DNA of 64,000 nucleotides from Paroceanicella profunda (GTDB lineage: Bacteria > Pseudomonadota > Alphaproteobacteria > Rhodobacterales > Rhodobacteraceae): contig NZ_CP040822.1 in the NCBI RefSeq assembly GCF_005887635.2, positions 73,472 through 137,471 on the forward strand. The letters are read 5' to 3'. Under the pieces are notes generated by a model. The model had not been told where the DNA came from, did no database searches, and saw only the letters and a list, made by a program, of their open reading frames with translations. Position numbers and translations under genes: made by a program. Positions 51,508 to 59,659 of this stretch are shown piece by piece. Each line of letters opens with the position of its first letter. Positions within the stretch are counted from its first letter, which is position 1.

Positions 51508-52053
51508 ATGGCCCTCGCGCTCTACACGTTCGGACAGTTCGCCCGCCCCTCGGCGGACCCGGCGAATGACGGGTTCCACGACCGCAACGACCGCAACTTC
51601 CGCGCCGCGGAGCACAGCTCCGGCTTTCTCGGCCGCTCCGGCTATCCGGACGAGCCCGGCCCCGCGCCCTGGGGCGTGCAGGTCTACCCGCGCTTTCACG
51701 TGGAGAACGGCGACGGCTGGGCCCCCTCCACCCTGTCGCTCTGGGAGAGCCCGGAGGCGGCGATGGCCTTCACCTGGCATTCGGAGATCCACCGCGAGGC
51801 GCTGCGCCGTGGGCGGGAGTGGTTCGTGAAACCCGCCTGGCCGCCCTACGTGTTCTGGTGGGTGGCCGAGGGCCATGTCCCGGACTGGGCGGAGGGTGTT
51901 GCCCGTTTCGAGCAGCTGGCCGACCAGGGGCCGGGCCCGCAGGCCTTCGACCACGCCGCGCTCTTCGATGCGGACGGCCAGCCCCGCCGGCAGGACCCTG
52001 CCATCCTCGCCCGGCACGTGGCCGCGAACGCCACCCGCCTCGCCGGGCTCTGA
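51508..52053 (+). CDS. DUF3291-family protein
   Basis: This 181-aa protein resembles the DUF3291 family, a dimeric alpha/beta-barrel-like (ABM-type) fold: ALYTFGQFARPSADPANDGF at the start, AAEHSSGFLGRSGYPDEPG, STLSLWESPEAAMAFTWHSE and PYVFWWVAEGHVPDW with many aromatic residues. The biological role of the family is unknown. The open frame extends upstream through GC-rich non-coding sequence; this ATG gives the conserved N-terminus. Confidence 0.8.
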   Translation: MALALYTFGQFARPSADPANDGFHDRNDRNFRAAEHSSGFLGRSGYPDEPGPAPWGVQVYPRFHVENGDGWAPSTLSLWESPEAAMAFTWHSEIHREALRRGREWFVKPAWPPYVFWWVAEGHVPDWAEGVARFEQLADQGPGPQAFDHAALFDADGQPRRQDPAILARHVAANATRLAGL

Positions 52054-52088
52054 GCGCAACAGGGCCGTGCAGGCCGGCCCCGCCGGCC

Positions 52089-52123
52089 CTTCCCCGACGG
52101 GGCTCGATGCCCCCGAGGGGAAG
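52089..52123 (-). repeat. Dispersed palindromic element, copy 3 (inverted)
   Basis: On the minus strand it reads CTTCCCC, GGGGGCATCGAGCCCC core, GGGGAAG. It lies between the DUF3291 gene and the mutase gene, which converge. It carries its own compensated arm sequence. Confidence 0.8.
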
Positions 52124-52244
52124 ATCCCCCGGCCTCGCGCTGCAGGTGGCGCCTGGCCCCCCGGCCGGCACCCGGGGGGCAGGCGCCGGAAGTCCCCCGG
52201 CGCGCCCGGGCCGGCACCGCGGAGGGCCCCTGCGCCTGCGGGGC

Positions 52245-53627
52245 TCAGAGCAGCGCCACGATCTCTCCCACCAGCGGCTCCACGCGCGCCGCGTCGCCGC
52301 GGGTTTCCAGGTTGAGGCGCACCAGCGGCTCGGTCTGGGAGCGGCGCAGGTTGAAGCGCCAGTCGGCGAATTCCATGCTCAGCCCGTCCGACCAGTCCAC
52401 CGCCAGCGCCGCACCGGCATGGGCGGCGAAGACCCGGGCCAGCGCCGCCTCCGGGTCGGCGATGGTGAAGTTGCGCTCGCCCGAGCCGGGGAATTTCGCC
52501 AGCCGCTCGGAGACCAGGGTGGAGAGCGGCCGCCCGGCGCGCGAGACCAGCTCGGCGATCATCAGCCAGGGGATCATGCCGCTGTCGCAGTTCATGAAGC
52601 CGGCGAAATAGTGATGCGCGCTCATCTCGCCGCCGTAGACCGCGCCCTCCCGGCGCATCGCCGCCTTGATGAGCGCGTGCCCGGTGTTGGACTGCACCGC
52701 CCGCCCGCCGGCCGCCCCCACGATGTCGAGCGTGTTCCAGGTCATGCGCGGGTCGTGGATGATGGTCGCCCCGGGGGCGAGGGTGAGCGCCTGCTGCGCC
52801 AGCAGCCCGACGATGTAGTAGCCGTCGATGAAGGCGCCGGTCTCGTCGAACAGGAAGCAGCGGTCGAAATCCCCGTCCCAGGCCACGCCGAAATCCGCGC
52901 CATGCGCGCGCACGGCCTCCGCCGTCACCGGCTGGTTCCCGGGCAGGAGCGGGTTGGGGATGCCGTTGGGAAAGCTGCCGTCGGGGGTGTGGTGGAGCTT
53001 CACGAAGGTGAGCGGCGCGCCGGCGGCGGCAAGGGCGGCCTCGATGGCGTCGAAGGCGGGGCCCGCGGTGCCGTTGCCGGCGTTCACCAGGATCTTCAGC
53101 GGCCTGAAGGCGGAGAGATCGGCGAAGGAGAGCACCTTCTCCACATAGGCCGCGCGGGTGTCAGCCTCGCGGTAGCTGCCGCGCACCGGGGCGGGGGCGG
53201 GCCCGGCCTCGGCCAGGGCGCGGATGGCGCCGAGCTCGGCCCCGGGGTCGAGCGGGCGCGCGCCGGCCGCGACCAGCTTCATGCCGTTGTAGTCGATCGG
53301 GTTGTGCGAGGCGGTCACCTCGATGCCGCCGCCGCAGCCCAGGTGCGCGGTGGCGAAGTAGATCTCCTCGGTTCCGCAGAGCCCGAGGTCGATCACGTCG
53401 GCGCCGCCGTCGCGCAGCCCCTCGGCGAGGGCGGCCTTCAGCGCGGTGCTCGAGGCCCGGCAGTCACCGCCGACCACCACCGTGCCGGGCAGCATCACCC
53501 GGGCGAAGGCGAGGCCGATGCGCCGGGCGATGGCCTCGTCGAGGTCGATCCCCAGCCGGCCGCGGATGTCATAGGCCTTGAAACAGGTGAGCGGGGCGGA
53601 GGGGAGGGAGAGATCCGACGCGGGCAT
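52245..53627 (-). CDS. manB: Phosphomannomutase/phosphoglucomutase
   Basis: This enzyme interconverts hexose 6- and 1-phosphates for nucleotide-sugar synthesis (460 aa). The phosphoserine is S107 in GIEVTASHNP; the metal loop is GVAWDGDFDRCF and the sugar-specificity loop GGEMSAHHYF, the pattern of bifunctional PMM/PGM enzymes such as AlgC/CpsG. ATG chosen for AAGGA upstream; an ATG 15 bp earlier is the alternative. With ugd nearby it can feed GDP-mannose or UDP-glucuronate pathways, possibly for the glycan island to the right. Confidence 0.92.
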   Translation of the reverse strand: MPASDLSLPSAPLTCFKAYDIRGRLGIDLDEAIARRIGLAFARVMLPGTVVVGGDCRASSTALKAALAEGLRDGGADVIDLGLCGTEEIYFATAHLGCGGGIEVTASHNPIDYNGMKLVAAGARPLDPGAELGAIRALAEAGPAPAPVRGSYREADTRAAYVEKVLSFADLSAFRPLKILVNAGNGTAGPAFDAIEAALAAAGAPLTFVKLHHTPDGSFPNGIPNPLLPGNQPVTAEAVRAHGADFGVAWDGDFDRCFLFDETGAFIDGYYIVGLLAQQALTLAPGATIIHDPRMTWNTLDIVGAAGGRAVQSNTGHALIKAAMRREGAVYGGEMSAHHYFAGFMNCDSGMIPWLMIAELVSRAGRPLSTLVSERLAKFPGSGERNFTIADPEAALARVFAAHAGAALAVDWSDGLSMEFADWRFNLRRSQTEPLVRLNLETRGDAARVEPLVGEIVALL

Positions 53628-54565
53628 GGCAATGTCCTTCATTGGAAAGCGCGATGGGAAAATGGCTCGTCTGCCCGCCCCCGCGCCGGCCACCCCCGGG
53701 CGGCCGCCCCGGCGGGCGGGGTCATCACGGCCCGGGAACGGCGGGGAAAATTCCCGTGCGCCCGCAGGCGCGCCCGCGGACCGCAGCGCCGAGTTTCGGC
53801 GCAAAGCCCGGTCACATCAAGCACCTTTCCCGCACCCGCCGGCGGCGCGGCGCCGGTCCCGGCTCCGCGCGCTCCGGCGCCCGGGCCCCGTCATCCCGGC
53901 CCTGCCGCGGCTTTCCCGCCATTCCCCCTGCCGCCCGCATCCCCCCAGGAGGCACGGCCGCCTCTCGCGCCCGCCGCTGCACCGCCTGTCCGGTCCCGGC
54001 TCCGCGCCCTACCCCATGCGCCCGGGCCTCCGGTCCGCGCCCCTCCCCGCTGTCCCTCCCGGCAAGGCCGGCCTTCCGGGGCCGGGCCGGCGTGCCACCC
54101 GCGGCCCCGGCCGGCCCGGCCCAGCACTGGTGTCCCCGCGCCGCCTCCGGCCCGGCACGCGCCTCGCCCTGCCACCCCGCGCCCGCCCTGCCGCCGCGGC
54201 ACGTCCCGCCCTTCCGCCGCGCGGCACGCGCGGCCCGGCCCAAAGCGCAGGAGACGCGCCCCGCGAGGGGCGGGTCGAGGGAGCACGGGAGCCCCCCTCC
54301 GGCCAATGGCCTTGCGGCCTGGGGGCTCCCGTGCTGTGGCCACCTGTCGGTGTCCGCCGCTTTGGGCCGGGCCGGGCGCTGCGCGCCCGGCACCAGTGTC
54401 GCCCCCCGCGGCTTGCCAAGCCGCCGGGAGCGTCGCAGGATCGGCGGCATCCGCCCGGGACCGGCATGGCCCCCGCTGTCCCCGCCATCCGCCTCCAGCC
54501 TCGGGAGACCCGATCCAGATGCCCAAGCTCCGCCTGCCCCCGGCCCTCCGCCCCGGAGATGCCAC
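53628..54565. other. Long GC-rich gap with nested inverted repeats
   Basis: These 938 bp show frames open on both strands but no recognisable protein, and the coding look is an effect of GC content. A nested inverted repeat lies at 54231-54374 (separate entry). The ribosome site and start of the HdeD-like gene end the gap. Confidence 0.6.
54231..54374. repeat. Nested inverted repeat
   Basis: Outer arms: CGGCCCGGCCCAAAGCG (54231-54247) is perfectly complemented by 54358-54374. Inner arms: AGCACGGGAGCCCCC (54282-54296) is perfectly complemented by 54321-54335. The loop holds GGCCAATGGCC. In RNA or as a cruciform this would form a two-tier stem about 140 bases long. Confidence 0.8.
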
Positions 54566-55159
54566 GTGAGCGTCTCCGTCCCCGCCGCCGCCGCCATCCT
54601 GCGCGAGGCGATGCGCGAGAGCGTCCGCCGCCATTCCTTCTGGTACCTAGTCCAGGGCGGGATGATGACCCTCGCGGGCCTCTGCGCCCTGCTGTTCCCG
54701 GTGTTCTCCTCGCTCGCCATCACCCTGGTGCTGGGCTGGCTGCTGGTGATCGGCGGGGTGATGCGCGGCATCGGCCTCATCGCCAGCCGCCACCTGCCGT
54801 ATTTCTGGCTGCAGGCGATCTCGGTGCTGCTGTCGCTGCTCGTGGGCCTGTTCATCCTGCGCAACACCGGCGAGGGGCTGCTGATGCTCACCCTGCTGCT
54901 GATCATCCTGTTCCTGATCGGCGGCATCTCCCGGGTGATCTTCGCCCTCTCCATCCGCCCCTTCCCGAACTGGGGCTGGGTGCTGCTCAGCGGATCGGCC
55001 TCGGTGGTGCTGGCCTTCTTCCTCTATGCCAGCCTGCCGGTCACCGCGCTGTGGCTGCTGGGCGTGTGCCTGGGGATCGAACTGGTCGGCGAAGGCGTCT
55101 CGCTGAGCTGGCTGGCCTGGAAGGTGCGCACCGCAAGGCGCCCGGTCACCACGCCCTGA
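54566..55159 (+). CDS. HdeD/DUF308-family membrane protein (GTG start)
   Basis: This 197-aa protein has about six hydrophobic helices (GGMMTLAGLCALLFPVFSSL, LVLGWLLVIGGVMRGIGLIA, FWLQAISVLLSLLVGLFIL, LTLLLIILFLIGGISRVIF, LLSGSASVVLAFFLY and a last one). The repeated GGxxR-type turns fit the HdeD family, linked to acid stress in Escherichia coli but of unclear general function. The GTG is set by CGGAG eight bases upstream. Confidence 0.85.
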   Translation: MSVSVPAAAAILREAMRESVRRHSFWYLVQGGMMTLAGLCALLFPVFSSLAITLVLGWLLVIGGVMRGIGLIASRHLPYFWLQAISVLLSLLVGLFILRNTGEGLLMLTLLLIILFLIGGISRVIFALSIRPFPNWGWVLLSGSASVVLAFFLYASLPVTALWLLGVCLGIELVGEGVSLSWLAWKVRTARRPVTTP

Positions 55160-55173
55160 CCCGGGCTTCGCCC

Positions 55174-55188
55174 TTAACTGGCTGTTAA
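55174..55188 (+). promoter_or_regulatory. Perfect CtrA box
   Basis: TTAA, CTGGCTG, TTAA matches the CtrA recognition sequence at all eight fixed positions, 49-63 bp upstream of the ATG at 55237. It is the only perfect match noticed in the window. Confidence 0.7.
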
Positions 55189-55236
55189 TCCTGACGCGCG
55201 ACTCTCGGGTCTTCCTTCCGAACGGGAGACCCGCCG

Positions 55237-56310
55237 ATGCCCGACCAGCCGCATTTTCCCATCGCCCTGCTGCCGCTCGGCCCGGCCGACCTGCTGCTGG
55301 CCCTGGCCACCGTGCTCGCAGCGCTGTTCTGCGGCCTGCTCGCCTGGCGCCTCGCGCGGCAGGAGAAGGCGGGTGCCGCCGCCCTGGCCGGGCTGAGGGT
55401 CGAACTCGCCGGGCTGCAGGAGCAGATCGCCGCCGCGATCGCGCTGCAGGAGACCAGCGCTGCCGCCGAGCGCGACAGCACCCGCCAGTTCGTCGAGGAG
55501 ACGGTGCGCGACGCCGCGACCATTACCGCGACCGAAGTCATCAGCCATGCGCGCGAGGAGATCGACACCCGCAGCACCGCCCTCTCGGAAGAGATCCGCG
55601 ACGCGATGTCCGAGGCGCTCGCCCGGCACGGTGCGGAGCTGCGCGGCGAAATCACCCCCACGGTCGAGGAACTGCTCGCCGAGCTGCTGCCCCCGGCAAT
55701 CGAGGCGGCTTTCCCGCCCGCCTTCGAAGCCGCGTTCCCGGATGCCTTCCCGCCCGCCTTCGCCGAGGCTTTCACGGAAGCCTTCGGCGCGGCCTTCGAC
55801 GCCCGCTTCCCCCCGGCCTTCGCCGATGCCTTCGAACCGGCGCTGGACCGGGAGCGGCTGGCGGAGGAGATGGTCGGACTGCTCTCCGGCCCGCTGGCCG
55901 AAACCTTCGCCGAGGCCTTCGCGACCCGGATGGAGGAGACCGTCTCCGCCGCCGATGCCGCGGCACGCGAGCGGATCGAGGCCGAAATTCCGGGCCTGCG
56001 CAGCTCCCTTACCGAGGCGCTGACCCCGGTTCTGGAAGAGCGCATCGCCATCCAGGCCGGCGAATTCCTCACCGAACGGCTGCAGGGCGAGATCGGCGCA
56101 CGGCTCGCGCCGGCGGTCGAAACGGCAATGGAACGGGCCGGAAAGCTCCTGGCCGCCGACTTGCACGACATGGCCGAGGCGGAACTGGCCAGGGCCGCGG
56201 CCGACCGGCCTCCCGCCTCCGACCCCTCGCCTGCGGATCCCGCCGGCCCCGCCGCGCTGCCGCACCGCAGCGGAGGCCTTATCTCCGTGCATTCCGGACG
56301 CCGCCGCTGA
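55237..56310 (+). CDS. Membrane-anchored coiled-coil protein under a CtrA box
   Basis: I do not recognise this 357-aa protein. One TM lies at about 17-38 (LLLALATVLAALFCGLLAWR), followed by coiled-coil helices (about 40-145), then a Phe-periodic amphipathic segment at about 158-204 in which F recurs mostly every third to fourth residue (AAFPPAFEAAFPDAF, AEAFTEAFGAAFDARF), and more helical sequence to a Pro-rich tail. The topology suggests a short periplasmic N-terminus and a long cytosolic rod. The rhythm resembles the large repeat protein at 46-49 kb. The CtrA box suggests a role in motility, polarity or division. Confidence 0.75.
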   Translation: MPDQPHFPIALLPLGPADLLLALATVLAALFCGLLAWRLARQEKAGAAALAGLRVELAGLQEQIAAAIALQETSAAAERDSTRQFVEETVRDAATITATEVISHAREEIDTRSTALSEEIRDAMSEALARHGAELRGEITPTVEELLAELLPPAIEAAFPPAFEAAFPDAFPPAFAEAFTEAFGAAFDARFPPAFADAFEPALDRERLAEEMVGLLSGPLAETFAEAFATRMEETVSAADAAARERIEAEIPGLRSSLTEALTPVLEERIAIQAGEFLTERLQGEIGARLAPAVETAMERAGKLLAADLHDMAEAELARAAADRPPASDPSPADPAGPAALPHRSGGLISVHSGRRR

Positions 56311-56992
56311 CCCGGTTCCGGTCCGCCTGAGGGATGCACGAGATCCGGACACTGCACCGAACCATACGGAAATGAGGCCACCCCGGCCATCATCGCGAAG
56401 AAACCCCGATTGCCCGAGGCGTGAACGGTCCGATATCGGAGCCATCCGCCGCCGCCTGGAACGGCAGCCGCGGAAGGGGCCCGGAAATCTGCCCGGGGTC
56501 ATGAGCGACGGTCCGATACCGTGGGCCCGGATGGCTTACCCGCAAAGACCGCTACGCCGTGCCATGTCTGCCCGCCTGATCCGGAAAGTCCCGAGCGAAG
56601 GGTCCCGGAGGCCCCGCGCTTCGCCGGCGCATTCAGGCCAACGGCGCCATGTTGCACTGCGAAGGGGGATGGGCCACGGCCGCCCCGGCGCCGGCCCCGA
56701 GGCGCGCGGAGCGGACATCATCCGGCATGAGCGCGACCTTCGCAATCACCGTGCCATCCCCGGCTGCGCCTGACGCCGGCGCAGCCCTGCCGCCCGTTCC
56801 TCGCAACCGCACAATGCAGGCAGCGCCGTGCACTCCCGGAGCAGCACACCCGCCAGCCCCGCACCGGAAATGGAAGCACCGTCACGCGAAGCCGAACCCC
56901 CGGCATCCGGGCGCGGCAGATCGCCCCGAAGTCGCCTTCCCCCGACCGCGAGGCCCCATCGGCACAGCCCCCCCGGGCCGGGACCCGTTGGC

Positions 56993-57014
56993 GCAGACCG
57001 GAATTCCGGTCTGC
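56993..57014. repeat. Perfect 22-bp palindrome
   Basis: The half-site GCAGACCGGAA is followed directly by its exact reverse complement, centred on GAATTC, about 440 bp upstream of the glycosyltransferase start. Length and symmetry suit a dimeric DNA-binding protein or a terminator. Confidence 0.7.
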
Positions 57015-57085
57015 CCGGATCATCCTGGTGCTTGCCGAACAGTGCAAAAAAATGGAAAGTCAGTACCGAAACGCGGCCCGTGCCG

Positions 57086-57099
57086 GATGTCATGACATC
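57086..57099. repeat. Perfect 14-bp palindrome
   Basis: GATGTCA is followed by TGACATC, flanked by CCG and CCGG. It lies about 350 bp upstream of the glycosyltransferase and is a possible operator. Confidence 0.55.
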
Positions 57100-57451
57100 T
57101 CCGGCATGAGACCCCGAGCGCGGGCCTCGCCCCGACGGCGCACCCGGCCCCGATTCCGGCTGCAGAAGCCGGCGCCATGAGGGCGGGCGGAGAGGCCTGC
57201 CACACATCTCCGGCAACATCCCTCAACCTCAGCTAGAAAATTATGTTGCACTGCAAGGAGGGCGAGTAAATAGCCTTGCAAGCAGAATTGGAACATGGTC
57301 CAACAGGCTGTCCCGGATCTCGGAGCGACAGCCCGAGGTTCGGCAACGACATATAGGACGCCAATGAGCAAGCACGCGAACGACAGACACGAAGGCTGAC
57401 CGCTCAGTTCGCGCATCGAATACGTCACAACATCAAGTTCCTGGGTAAAGC

Positions 57452-59641
57452 ATGATCAAAAAAATTGGATTTATCATTCCAAGCATTGGGGTCGGTGGCG
57501 CTGAACGGGTGGTTGTCAGTCTTGCCAATGCTCTTTCTACGTATTTTGAGTGTGTAATTTTTGTTCAGCCAGGGTCTCAGAGACATTATCAGATCGATGT
57601 GGACGTTCTGGAAATAGACTTCACGAAAGAGGGAATACTGAACGCGGTCAAGGAGCATAAGATTGACCTCCTGTCGGATCACTTCCACTGGGAAGCGGAC
57701 CACGTCAAAGTTATCGCCGAGGTTGCCGACGAGGGCGTGAAAGTCGTCCTGACCGAGCACAATTCGTACTATTATCCCCTGTTCCAGTTCGCGCGTGACC
57801 GGAAGGCCGGGTATGACAAGTGGTTCAATGACCGCTACGATTTCTACAAGAAATTCACCGGCGTCATCCTGCTGAACGAAGATACTCACAAGAGCTTCCG
57901 GCAGCATCTGGACAATATCTACACCATCCCCAACCCGGTTCCCTATGATCCCTCGGGTGTTGCGGATTACAATTCGAAGCGTGTTCTGTCTGCTTCACAC
58001 TTCTTCAAGAAAGCCAAGCGGATCGACCTGCTCTACGCCATGCAGGCGAAATTGCAGGACATGGTTCCCGAATCTGTTCTCACAATTCTCGGGAATTACA
58101 GCTGGACTCAGGATCAGTACTATCGCCGGGCCACGGGGTGTCGGCCGGACGCGGTGCGCAGCCCCGGCCGGACCACGCGCGTGGAAGACTATTACAACAA
58201 GGCGTCCGTATTCGTCATGACGTCGGAGATCGAAGGCCAGCCGATGGTCCTGCTGGAGGCCGCGATGCATGCCCTCCCCCAGGTGTGCTTCGATATCCCC
58301 GGCCTTCGCGACCAGATCGTGGATGGCGTGACCGGGCGGCTCATTCCGTACGGCGATGTCGATGCTCTCACGGCCTGTGTCTCCGAACTGCTCGAAAATC
58401 CGGACAGGATGCGGGAAATGGGGCTCGCCGCGCGCAAGTTCGTTCAGGAGCAGTTCTCCGAGGAGCGCGTTGTCGATATCTGGATCGACCTGATTGCCGA
58501 AATCGACAAGACGGGTCGCATAACGGCGCCGGAGTATGAGCAGACCGAAGAAGAAAAGGAAAGCGACCTGAAGTGGAAGGACTACTGGAAGGGTGCGGCA
58601 AACAACGCGGCCAGCCATGTGGACCCGAAGATCAGCTTTCTTGTTCCCGTATACGGCACCGAGGCCGTTCTGGGCCGATGCCTTCGCAGTATTCAGGACC
58701 AGACTCTCGAAGAATTCGAATGTATCGTGGTGGATGACGCCTCTCCCGGAGATGTGGAAGCCGTGATGCGCGAAGCCATCGGCGATGACGCCAGGTTCCG
58801 GATCATTCATCACGCCCAGAACCGCGGTCTTTATCAGGCGCGCTCCACTGCGGCAGACGATGCGTGCGGCCTGTTCTTCGCGAATATTGACAGCGATGAC
58901 TATATCCACCCGTCATTCGCGGAAATCATGTTCGACAAGGCCATTCTGACAGACAGCGAAATCGTCGAATGCCAGGCGATCGAGCTTCACGCCGATGGAC
59001 GGCCCATCCGGTTCAACGATATTCAGCAGGTTGACCCGATCGATGGTGCCGAGGCGAACAGGGCCTTCCTCAACAATACTTTTAGAAACGTGGTCTGGAA
59101 CAAGATATACGCCCGGGACCTCTGGCGGCGGGTTCCGGAGCACAATTCCATCGACGTGGGCCTGTCCATCACGGAAGATCTGCTCCGGAACAGCTTGCTG
59201 TTCCCGGCCTGCCACAGATATACGGCCGTCCAGGACTGCCTGTACTATTATTGTCGCCGGCCGACCTCGGTCGTCACGGGTGGGGATATCATCCGGCTGG
59301 ACAAGAAGCTGAAGGATATCGAGTACTCCTATCGGAAGGCGAAGGCCCAGTATGTTTCGGAGGACTCCGAACAGTTCTGGAAAAAGCTGGAGCACCGAAG
59401 AATTGAGGATATCTCCTGGTATGTCTCGGAGTACCTGAAGCGTACCGAACTCAGTGCGGTGTGGTCCGAAATCTGGGAGAAGGATGTCGACCCGTCCCTG
59501 TCCCTGATCATTTCGCTTGTAGCCAACAACGCCAAGTTGGATGTTGAGCTGCAGCATCGCTGGAACGCCTGGCGCTGGGAGCTGAACAGAGCTACCCGCC
59601 TGGAAAACAAATTGACGGAAGCCCGGAAGACTCTCTCTTAA
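57452..59641 (+). CDS. Two-domain glycosyltransferase (GT4-like plus GT2-like)
   Basis: This 729-aa protein fuses two glycosyltransferases. Residues 1-360 are GT-B/GT4-like: IGFIIPSIGVGGAERVVVSL at the start and the E-x7-E motif EGQPMVLLE at about 261-269. From about 392 a GT-A/GT2 domain begins with ISFLVPVYGTEAVLGRCLRS, VVDDASPG at about 427 and the metal-binding NIDSDDY at about 479. The last 130 residues are helical. It probably adds two successive sugars to a surface glycan in the cytosol. Composition is visibly less GC-rich than the flagellar genes, suggesting acquisition. Confidence 0.9.
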   Translation: MIKKIGFIIPSIGVGGAERVVVSLANALSTYFECVIFVQPGSQRHYQIDVDVLEIDFTKEGILNAVKEHKIDLLSDHFHWEADHVKVIAEVADEGVKVVLTEHNSYYYPLFQFARDRKAGYDKWFNDRYDFYKKFTGVILLNEDTHKSFRQHLDNIYTIPNPVPYDPSGVADYNSKRVLSASHFFKKAKRIDLLYAMQAKLQDMVPESVLTILGNYSWTQDQYYRRATGCRPDAVRSPGRTTRVEDYYNKASVFVMTSEIEGQPMVLLEAAMHALPQVCFDIPGLRDQIVDGVTGRLIPYGDVDALTACVSELLENPDRMREMGLAARKFVQEQFSEERVVDIWIDLIAEIDKTGRITAPEYEQTEEEKESDLKWKDYWKGAANNAASHVDPKISFLVPVYGTEAVLGRCLRSIQDQTLEEFECIVVDDASPGDVEAVMREAIGDDARFRIIHHAQNRGLYQARSTAADDACGLFFANIDSDDYIHPSFAEIMFDKAILTDSEIVECQAIELHADGRPIRFNDIQQVDPIDGAEANRAFLNNTFRNVVWNKIYARDLWRRVPEHNSIDVGLSITEDLLRNSLLFPACHRYTAVQDCLYYYCRRPTSVVTGGDIIRLDKKLKDIEYSYRKAKAQYVSEDSEQFWKKLEHRRIEDISWYVSEYLKRTELSAVWSEIWEKDVDPSLSLIISLVANNAKLDVELQHRWNAWRWELNRATRLENKLTEARKTLS

Positions 59642-59659
59642 GTATGGGAAACCTTAGCT

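Larger units (their letters stand above)
56311..57451. other. Gene-free gap before the glycan island
   Basis: In these 1141 bp no protein is recognisable. GC content drops towards the right end. It holds two perfect palindromes (separate entries), a 12-base direct repeat ATGTTGCACTGC (56649-56660 and 57243-57254) and a second one ACATCTCCGGCA (57095-57106 and 57204-57215). The promoter of the glycosyltransferase operon probably lies near the right end. Confidence 0.6.

Noticed and set aside
51819..54569. Plus-strand frame of 916 codons across the mutase gene
   Set aside because: Antisense to a clear phosphomannomutase and continuing into non-coding GC-rich sequence.
56372..57219. Several short frames in the gap before the glycan operon
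   Set aside because: Arg/Pro/Ala-rich products without motifs, overlapping on both strands, no ribosome sites; treated as non-coding.
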